This document shows, piece after piece, positions 56,736 through 64,000 of a stretch of 64,000 bases of DNA. The notes below the pieces were generated by a model. That model saw nothing but the letters and a program-made list of their open reading frames with translations, made no database searches and was not told the DNA's origin. Numbering within the stretch: position 1 is the stretch's first letter; each line of letters begins with the position of its first letter. Source of the DNA: Avena insularis (lineage: Eukaryota; Streptophyta; Magnoliopsida; Poales; Poaceae); NCBI GenBank assembly GCA_023614405.1, contig CM042688.1, positions 71,224,253-71,288,252 of the forward strand, given 5' to 3'. The position numbers were made by a program, and so were the translations under genes.

Positions 56736-58800
56736 GGGATTTAGGGTTCGTTTTTTTTGGGTTGAGGGTTTAGGGTTTATGGTATATGATTTAGGATTTT
56801 AGGGTTTAGGGCTTAGGAGTTTAAGGTTGGTATTTAGGGTTTAGGGTTTTAGGGTTTAGGGTTTTCTAGGTTTTAGGGTTTATGAATTTTCAATAATAAT
56901 GTTCAAGCTTATATATATACGCTTATATATATTCGTGGAATAGACTGGTGTTATCGCAATTTAATGGAAGTATCTCGGATTTTGATCTATAAGTGCATCA
57001 TACCTGCTTGGTAAGGGGTTGAGGGGATGAGGGTTTAGGGTTTTTGGGTTTTGGGGTTTAGGTGTTTAGGGTTTAGGTTTTTTGGAAATTTTCGATAATG
57101 TTCAAGCTGCTTTATATATGCTTATATTCATGGAACTGAATGGCATTAGCACAATTTAAGGAAAGTATATCTGAAATTTTGATCTACAAGTGCATGTGAT
57201 ACCTCATTTTCCAATGTCGTTTAGGCGGGGTTGAGGTTTTAGGGTTTAGGGCATTTTCAATAATGTTCAAATGTTATTGTTATATTCATGTAATAGAATG
57301 GTGTTACCGCAATTTAATGAAAGATTGAATCTTAGATTTTGATCTATAAGTCCATGATACCTGCTTGGTTAGGGTTTATATAGGTCAAGGGTTTAGGGTT
57401 TTATGGTTTTACGGTTTAGGTTTTATGGACTTAATAGGGTTTAGGGGGTTTATCGAATTTTCATAATACTCAAGCTTTATGCTTATATTTGTCGAATAGA
57501 ATATGGCGTTACCTAACTCATTAAAAGTATCTCAAAATTTGATCTATAAGTGCATGATACCTGATTGGTTAGGGTTTATGGGTTGAGGGTTTGGGGTTTT
57601 AGGTTTAGGTTTTATTAGGGGTTGTTTAGGGTATTTTCGATAATGCTCAAGATTTATGCTCGTATTCATTGAATAGAATGGAGTTACCAATTTAATGAAA
57701 ATATACCATTTTTTGTTTGATAAGTGCATGCTACGTGCGGGGTTGAGGGTTTAGGGTTTTAGGGTTTAGGGCATTTCCAATAATATTCAAACTTTTTTGT
57801 TATATTCATGGAATAGAATGGCGTTACCGTAATTTAATGAAAGATCGAATCTCAGATTTTGATCTATAAATCCACGATACCTTCTTGGTTAGGGTTTATA
57901 TGGGTCTAGGGTTTAGGGTTTTAGCGTTTTACGATTCAGGTTTTATGGACTGAATAGGGTTTAGGGGGTTTATCGAATTTTCAATAATACTCAAGCTTTA
58001 TGCTTATATTCGTCGAATAGAATATATATGGCATTACCTAACTCATTGAAAGTATCTCCAAATTTGATCTATAAGTGTATGATACCTGATCTATTAGGGT
58101 TTATGGGTTGAGGGTTTGGGGGTTTAGGTTTTATAAGGGGTTGTTTAGGGTTTAGGATATTTTCGATGATGCTCAAGATTTATGCTTATTTTCATCGAAT
58201 AGAATGGAGTTCCAGTTTAATGAAAATATATCAATTTTTGATCAATAAGTGCATGCTTCGTGTTTGGTAAGGATTTAGGGTTTAGTGTTTAGATTTTAGG
58301 GTTTCGGGAATTTTAAATAATGTTCAAGCTTTATGCTTATATTCATGGAATGGAATGGCGTTACCGCAATTTAATGAAAGTATCTCAAATTTTGAAATAT
58401 AAGTGCACGGTACCTGCTTGATTAGGGTTTATGGGTCGAGGGTTTAGGGTTTTACAGTTTAGTTTTATGGTTTTTTCCTCTTTAGGGTTCAGAGAATTTT
58501 TGGTAATGCTTAGGATTTATGCTTATATTCATCTAATAGAATGGCGTTACCTGATTTAATGAAAGTATCTCAATTTTTGATCTGTAGTTGCACGATACCT
58601 TCTTGGTCAGGGTTTAGGGGTTTAGATTTTATGGTTTAGGATTCCGTGAATTCTCAATAATATTTTCAAACTTTATGGTTATATATATTCGTGGAACAGA
58701 ATGGTGTTATCGCAATTTAATGAAAGTATCTCAAAAATTGATCTACAAGTCGATGATATCCTGCTTGGTCATATTTTTGTTAAATAAAATTGAAGGTACC
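56736..58800. repeat. Satellite of about 176 bp with telomere-like TTTAGGG motifs
   Basis: Eleven monomers are marked by GATCTATAAGTGCA or variants at 56984, 57181, 57341, 57541, 57715, 57861, 58066, 58240, 58394, 58579 and 58740 (mean spacing 176 bp). Each has AATTTAATGAAAG and one or more runs of GGGTTTAGGGTTTTAGGG. Every third monomer is more alike (57218 on and 57732 on), a higher-order period of about 520 bp. Confidence 0.8.
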
Positions 58801-59362
58801 CAAGTACTAAAACAAGGGAGAAACAGGAAGAGTTCCTTGAGATTTAGGCGCTATTTGGTTGGGCTCTAATTCTAGCTTTTGATTTTTGGCTTATAAAGCT
58901 ACAAACGTGTTTTTGGCTTTTTTTTAGCTTATACTTTGACATAGTGGAATGATAGTATAAGCCAGGTTGGATGATTTTAACGGTTTTATCTCGGTTTAGC
59001 GAAAAATGTTTGAATTTTGAACAACAGGCAATGGGAATCTCTACTTCCCGTAATTCTAGCTCACTGACATGTGGGTCACTTGCATAGTGGGTCCAAAAAG
59101 TCAGTGTAGGTCGGGGTGGGCGGGCCGGTAAATATTGAAGAAGGGCTGGGAAACGTGGATGGGGTGATGCACTTGTGAGAACGCAAGTTTACCACCTATA
59201 TCCCTCTGTTATTGCAGTGCTCCCTCGAATTCTTGTTTCTGGAGCAGGCATAGAAGAGGAATTTTGCATTCTAGAAAGAGGTGAAGCATGTTTGAATGGA
59301 TGCACAGGATATTTTAATGGATGGGTGCGATGTTTGGGTGCCGTACCAAATTTTGAGGTCGA
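58801..59362. other. Unassigned DNA
   Basis: GCGCTATTTGGTTGGGCTCT near 58850 resembles the edge of a hAT-type MITE, but I find no matching opposite end. From about 59270 it grades into the 0.5 kb repeat. No gene is supported. Confidence 0.3.
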
Positions 59363-60243
59363 AGCTTCTAGCATACGCTACTCCGGCATGGGGCCTCTCA
59401 GACGCATTGTCACCATCTAGGCCCACACGCCAGCGATAGTTGCTTCCCAGCATTTAAACAAGTTTTTAGGCATTTGCTGAATTTTTTGAACAATTTAAGG
59501 CTTTCAAGAAGATGACCATCATCCAAAAAAATGTGACCAAGGTCATGGAAATAGTTTATGATGACGTGTCCGTATGTGGTAGATCGGTGCATCTTTGAAA
59601 ATCAACCAATATGTCTGCTTCCAAATTTGAAGTTTGTTTTCGAATTTCCAAGTAACAACAATGTGTTTTGTTGTGAAGCAATTACAAAGATGACGGCTCA
59701 AAATGCCACCGCCCCCTTTTTTCACACAATGTATAACGCCCTTTCAAGCTTCCAGGCTAAATTTGTGCAATAAAATAATTTTTGGGGCTGGATGTTTGAA
59801 TGGATGGGCGGGATGTTTGAAAGGGTGGGCAGGATATTTTGGTGCTTTGTCGAAATTTTGAAGTTGAAGCTTCTAAGGTATGCTACTCCCACTTGGGATG
59901 CTGTCCCCGTCAGATAGACCCACATGCATGTATGCTTTCCAACATTTAATGAGTTTATAGACATCTGCCGAAATTAATGAATATTAATTCAAGGCTTTCA
60001 AACAAGAGGAGCAAGGACACAGCCATAGTTTCTGTACCTTTTTCATGTTTTGTACTACTCCGTGCATTGAAGCATCTTCGCGAACCAAGCTTACAAACCT
60101 GTCCATATTTGGTAGATTGGTGCATCTTGGCATTTCAAGCAATTGTTTACAAAGGAGATTCCAGATGTGATGGATAATGCCCTACTTTCATGAGTTTCCA
60201 AGCTTCCTACCTGAAGATGCTGAAATTAAATAACTTTTTGACA
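59363..60243. repeat. Second copy block of the 0.5 kb tandem repeat
   Basis: Direct repeat of 38229-39130 (TCGAAGCTTCTAGCATACGC through AAATTAAATAACTTTTTGAC), with scattered changes. The two blocks are 21 kb apart only because three retroelements and the satellite lie between or beside them. Confidence 0.8.
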
Positions 60244-60841
60244 TAAAGTCATTCGTTCGCAAAGTGCAGTGCTATGTGCATTAGTTTCCATACTAAAACA
60301 TAAACTTGTATTTTGACAAGTTTTGGATCAATTTTGACCTATGGTGACTGGCAGGTGGGCCACGTATATGGTGGTGCCCAAAGCAGGGGAGGTCAGAATT
60401 TCCAAAGTTATCCCTCTGCACCCCTTCGCGCTATGTATTAACTTCCACCCTCCGCTGCCTAGGACTCACCCCTTCCCTACAAAATTGACGCGCTTACGGC
60501 CCCTCCTCATCACCAACGTGCACGAAGAAGCTTTCCCTACCCGTCGGTCTTCTTGAGATGCACCAGTGGGCACGTCGATCCCACGGTAGTCCTTCTATCT
60601 CTAGCTCGATTTGGTCGGCATTTTATTGCCCTTTCAAATACTCCTACGTAGTTTAATTTATCCTCGATCTGCATGGTCATAGTTTATTTTGCGTTGGATC
60701 TGTGTTCCTAAATACCTTCAGTGATTTTTGCTATCAATATGTTTGCTAAAACACATAGGCATATATGGTTTTTGTACTCCATCTATATGTTTCGTGCTTT
60801 TCTTTTAATAATAACCAACCTTGTATGTCATAATTAAACAG
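60244..60841 (+). other. Probable upstream region and 5' exon of the next gene
   Basis: GC content rises (60400-60600) and a candidate donor (CCACG/GTAGTC near 60584) and acceptor (TTAAACAG before 60842) suggest a 5' untranslated exon and intron. Inference only. Confidence 0.3.
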
Positions 60842-61470
60842 ATGGGCAGATTTTGGATAGAGATTGCTCCATTAGGCAGCGCTAAACATATCCTTGATGT
60901 TCTAAGATTTATGGGATTTGTTAGAGCTCATTGTGACAAGTCAAAGGTACATTGCCCCTGCCGGTTGTGTGCGAATCATAGGGTGTTGCCTCAAAGTATA
61001 GTGGAAGACCATATTTTTACATTTGGGATGCTAAGCACATATGTTAGATGGGTATTTCATGGTGAACCATATGATCCTCCATATGAACTGGGGGAAGCAC
61101 ATCTTTATCATCAAGATCAAGTAGGGGAAGAAGATGTTGATCAACTAGTTCAACTGACAGAGGCAGCTCCTGAGCATCTAGATCAACTTGGAGAAGGGGA
61201 GGAGAGAAAAAGCGCAAGCTGCATGAAACAAGTTTCATTTCTGGTACTACCACTATGCCAGATGACAAGGTATATCTGTAGAACGACAAATGTTTAGGTT
61301 GTGTGTCTTTGATGTTTATCTATAAACGTATCTGTTAATCTACTAATCACAGAAGGCATTGATCAAGAGGACTTTGATGGTAATGACGATGACCTGTTCA
61401 TTGATGAGCCTGTACCTGAGGTTGTGGATCGGGTACACTACTTCTGGATGGATTTGATGCAGGGCTGCTG
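60842..61470 (+). CDS. Transposase-associated domain protein (TNP2 N-terminal type), lone
   Basis: ATG 60842 opens MGRFWIEIAPLGSAKHILDV, then the zinc-finger block HCPCRLCANHRVLPQSIVED, H-x-x-x-x-G and YVRWVFHGE. This matches the transposase-associated domain (PF13963-like) that begins CACTA TNP2 proteins. A GT donor lies at about 61271, and a second exon from about 61352 reads EGIDQEDFDGNDDDLFIDEP to a stop at 61468-61470. The frames of the two exons do not join cleanly as I place them, so a splice site or a frame is wrong. No TNP2 catalytic part follows. It is either a decayed transposase start or a small domesticated gene. Confidence 0.5.
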
Positions 61471-62634
61471 ATCATCAGGGGTGTACTTTTGGTGCTGTTC
61501 ATGACCACTAGCCCAACTGCAAAACTCTTGGGGCATAGAGCTATCCCATGATTAGTTCACTACTGTCTTAGTTCTGTAATATGGAGCTACCTTATTATGA
61601 TTTCTAGGACTTTGTTAGCAGAACTGTAATTGGAAACTATTCTGTATATTAGTATATACAGAGTATATGTGTGTTTGTGTGTGTTTCTAGTCTGAAATCC
61701 AAGCTTATCATTTTATCGGTTCCTAAACTGTTTTTAGGCTCCAGCGCTGGTGCCCTATGCTGCAACTACCGCCGTCTTGTCCACTGCTCCATGAGACAAA
61801 TCAGCAAAAGGATAATAAGCTGGGATCAATTTGACTCGAAGAGGGGCGATTTTCCCTGTCCTTGGAGAGGAACCCGGGAGAACTAGTACTGGTACCAAGG
61901 GAAGGAGGAGGTTGGCTCGGTCAATTATCTCACCCACTTGATGTGGGACCTACTTTAACTCACCCCTGGCATGGGTCCCGCTTGAAACAATTGTAGGCCA
62001 CCATGTGATAGCTGGGATAAATAATTCAGGATTATCTCCCGGAAAAATGTTCCCGCCATTGCCACTTAAAAATACTTACTGTAGAAAAAAGTGTACTGCC
62101 CAGCCCTACTACTACTAGTACTACTACTCCCCTTCCCATGCCTTTCTACCGACGACAAGACAAGAAACCATCACTAGCTAGCTCACATCCAGTAAGCAAC
62201 TGTTGGAACTGGTGCAACCTCCGATTGGGGAGTTCTTTTTGAAATAGGTGGGTGTATTTGCTCACCTCGAAATCCGGCTTTGCTTAATTTTCTTCCGATT
62301 GGGCCATTGGGGGTACTATTAGTACTAGGAGTAGTAGTATTCGGTATGCTTTGATTGTGGAGTTCTTGCTTATTGCTCACCTCGGAATCACCTAATCAGG
62401 ATATTTTTCCTCTTCTCTAATCGATTGGGTCATTTGGGTGGGGTGGTGGGGATGGGGGGTGGGGGTGGGGGGAGGTGGTACTGATTTCATATGGATTCCG
62501 GATCAGGGCATGGTCACTGCTATTCTAATTGGGGCATTTGGTCGGGTTCGATTTCGGTGTTCTTCACTTCTGTAACCTTTAGTTGCTACTCGTAATGTGC
62601 AACGGATTTTGCGTCAGATTCTGTATGGAGAACT
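61471..62634. other. Intergenic region and probable promoter of the next gene
   Basis: A TG-rich microsatellite lies near 61668-61687, CTACTACTACTAG repeats near 62103-62130 and GTACTATTAGTACTAGGAG near 62310. A tract of G runs lies at 62436-62477. No other coding signal is seen. Confidence 0.4.
62436..62477 (+). promoter_or_regulatory. G-quadruplex-prone tract
   Basis: At least five runs of three or more G with loops of 1-3 bases, about 160 bp before the proposed ATG 62635. Confidence 0.5.
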
Positions 62635-64000
62635 ATGGGTGAATGGTGCGCACGGCCACTACGGACAGGTATGGTCCTGCCAGTTCCCTTAAAAGTTGCC
62701 TAAAAAGGTAATGTAGCAGTTTATTCGTTGCGTTCTTCCATTCTTTCCAATGCTGAAAGTGGTTGGCTGCAACCTGGATGTATCCCTGTGCTAAAAGTTG
62801 TCTCTGCCTGCATCCTGTTTTTGTGGAAGCCTCTGTGACACCATCTCTTCTTCATTTACTATAGCACGGTGGTACATACTACAACGTGCGTCACGGTGCT
62901 CGCAAAGGAAAACGGGATGGTACCCCCGCATGCCGCAGGATCCGGCGAGTACCACTACTCACCAAAAAACAAGCGTAAGGCCACCGACCAGCCAGGGGGG
63001 GCCCAGCTTAAAGAGAAAGGTATTTCTTCTTAATACCCTTATTACCATGGTGCAGACAGATTTAAGTATTACCCGCTTGGTGTGATGCATGCTTATCAGA
63101 TGTTCAGAAACATATGTGTGATTTTATTAATTCTGGCACTGTGTTTATGTGAATCCAGATCTAGATCTGTCAGACTATCTCATACAGTCAGTATATGACT
63201 ACCATGTATTGTACTCCCTCCGTCCCAAGGCTTAGGCATATACTGCATTTTTTGAAAAGTCAAGCGACGGAAAGTTTGACCAAACTTTACATAGTATTGA
63301 ACTATTGAGCTCTGTTGCTATTTATGCAGATTGAAGGTGCTGCTACAAAGGCTGATGCTGCTGTAGAGGCTAGTAGATTTCGGATGCCCGCACCAAAAGA
63401 GGACATCCTCTACACAACGAGGAAGCGCCAACACAGTACTCAGGTGGGCAGTGACCTCTCTAAGAAGTGGGTATAATTTGGAAGTTCACAAAAATAAAAC
63501 ATGTTTGCTTTACAGGCAATGGTTTTGTCTTATATTATTATATTTACTTGCTCTTTACATAATTTAACCTTTCCACTTAATTTCAATCAGTACCATGCAC
63601 CAGCTACTCAGCCCTTTCTGCTACCCTCCTCTTGTCAAGCTTGTGGATTGAAAGGGGGCCCCTGTATGCCATTCCAAAGGCAGAGGGTGGCCACCCTTCG
63701 CAAAGGGTACCCATGGTATCAGGTATGGATTCCAAGTGGTTTAGACCGACTTGATGTAAGATCTTGTATCTCACTTTTTTTGCTGTCTCCTTACTTCTCT
63801 ATCAATTTTCTCATGAAGGTTGTCCCTTGTGTCGCTCGCCCCATTATAAACAAGATGTTTGGAAACGACAAGTTTCTAACTCTATATAGTGAGGGGCCTA
63901 AAGGCATGCGACAACTATATGATGTGGATGTCTCCCAGATGATGGCCACCACCTATTTGGGTGGCCGAGGTTGGTCCAAGTATGTCCATGAGAATGGTCT
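62635..64000 (+). CDS. Multi-exon gene of unknown function, runs off the window
   Basis: Five exons join in one open frame: 62635-62668 (MGEWCARPLRT, one base over), 62865-63019 (RWYILQRASRCSQRKTGWYP ... GGPSLKRK), 63331-63441 (IEGAATKADAAVEASRFRMP), 63591-63722 (YHAPATQPFLLPSSCQACGL, KGGPCMPFQRQRVATLRKGY) and 63819 to beyond 64000 (VVPCVARPIINKMFGNDKFL, DVDVSQMMATTYLGGRGWSK). All introns start GT and end AG, and phases agree at every junction. A Cys cluster (CQACGLKGGPC) and a basic patch are visible. The last exon weakly resembles a plant B3 DNA-binding fold (GGRGWSKYVHENGL), but this is a guess. No stop occurs in about 165 codons, unlike the decayed element genes. Confidence 0.55.
63212..63300. 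mobile_element. Stowaway-like MITE fragment
   Basis: TACTCCCTCCGTCCCAAGG followed by GAAAAGTCAAGCGACGGAAAG and GTTTGACCAAACTTTA matches the 5' part of a common grass Tc1/mariner MITE type, in an intron of the preceding gene. The opposite terminus is not present. Confidence 0.65.

Noticed and set aside
56736..58800. A chromosome end or true telomere
   Set aside because: The TTTAGGG runs are short, degenerate and spaced by 100 bp or more of other sequence, and genic DNA follows on the right.
58850..59100. hAT-type MITE
   Set aside because: Only one terminus-like sequence (GCGCTATTTGGTT) is seen; no inverted partner or 8-bp duplication was found.
59175..59420. Small ORF overlapping the 0.5 kb repeat
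   Set aside because: It overlaps repeat DNA, has no conserved counterpart in the first copy block and no domain.
1..64000. tRNA, rRNA or other structural RNA genes
   Set aside because: No cloverleaf or rRNA-like stretch was noticed. The only tRNA-related motifs are primer binding sites. A tRNAscan-SE run would settle it.

Overview
The window is plant nuclear DNA, very probably from a grass of the wheat, barley, rye or oat group. The evidence is the set of repeats: a BARE1/Angela-type Copia element, Tat- and Athila-lineage Ty3/gypsy elements with the long LTRs usual in Triticeae, a CACTA transposon with 'TTTAGTCCCGGTTGG'-type subterminal repeats, and a Stowaway-like MITE fragment. Nearly everything left of about 60.8 kb is transposable-element or tandem-repeat DNA. 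Names such as Tat-1 or Athila-B are local labels.

Layout. (1) 1-7718: 3' half of a Tat element on + (Tat-1) with decayed RNase H and integrase, an antisense spliced gene between pol and the 3' LTR, and the LTR. (2) 7719-10250: 3' end of an Athila-like element on + (Athila-A), which Tat-1 appears to have entered. (3) 10251-20082: a CACTA transposon on +, itself entered by Athila-A. It has the C-terminal end of the TNP2 transposase, a three-copy tandem repeat of about 0.6 kb, two miRNA-like foldbacks, an uncharacterised ORF, minisatellites, and the second CACTA gene with a Ulp1/C48-like protease domain. (4) 20083-25986: a second Athila-like element on - (Athila-B) without gag-pol but with one ORF; its 5' LTR is cut off by a deletion junction. 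(5) 25987-38226: a second Tat element on - (Tat-2) with gag, protease, RT, RNase H and integrase remnants, an antisense multi-exon gene on +, two LTRs of 509 bp, and a leftover primer binding site outside its 3' LTR. (6) 38229-39745 plus 46437-46571: degenerate tandem repeat of about 0.5 kb. (7) 39746-46431: a BARE/Angela-type Copia element with GTTTG target duplication, gag deleted. (8) 46572-56685: a third Athila-like element on - (Athila-C) with ATGGT/ATGGC target duplication, no pol, and a mosaic 2.1 kb tandem duplication of its LTR end, leader, gag and protease. (9) 56736-58800: a satellite of about 176 bp with many TTTAGGG motifs and a three-monomer higher-order period. (10) 59363-60243: a second copy of the repeat in (6). 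(11) 60842-64000: the only region that looks genic, with a lone transposase-associated (TNP2 N-terminal type) zinc-finger gene and a phase-consistent multi-exon gene running off the right edge.

The nesting gives a history: a CACTA hit twice by Athila elements, one of them then hit by Tat-1; Tat-2, the Copia element and Athila-C inserted in or beside tandem repeat DNA; and an illegitimate junction between Athila-B and Tat-2. Most in-frame stops in the element genes look like C-to-T or G-to-A changes at CG or CHG sites, as expected for long methylated DNA. No element in the window is intact enough to be autonomous.
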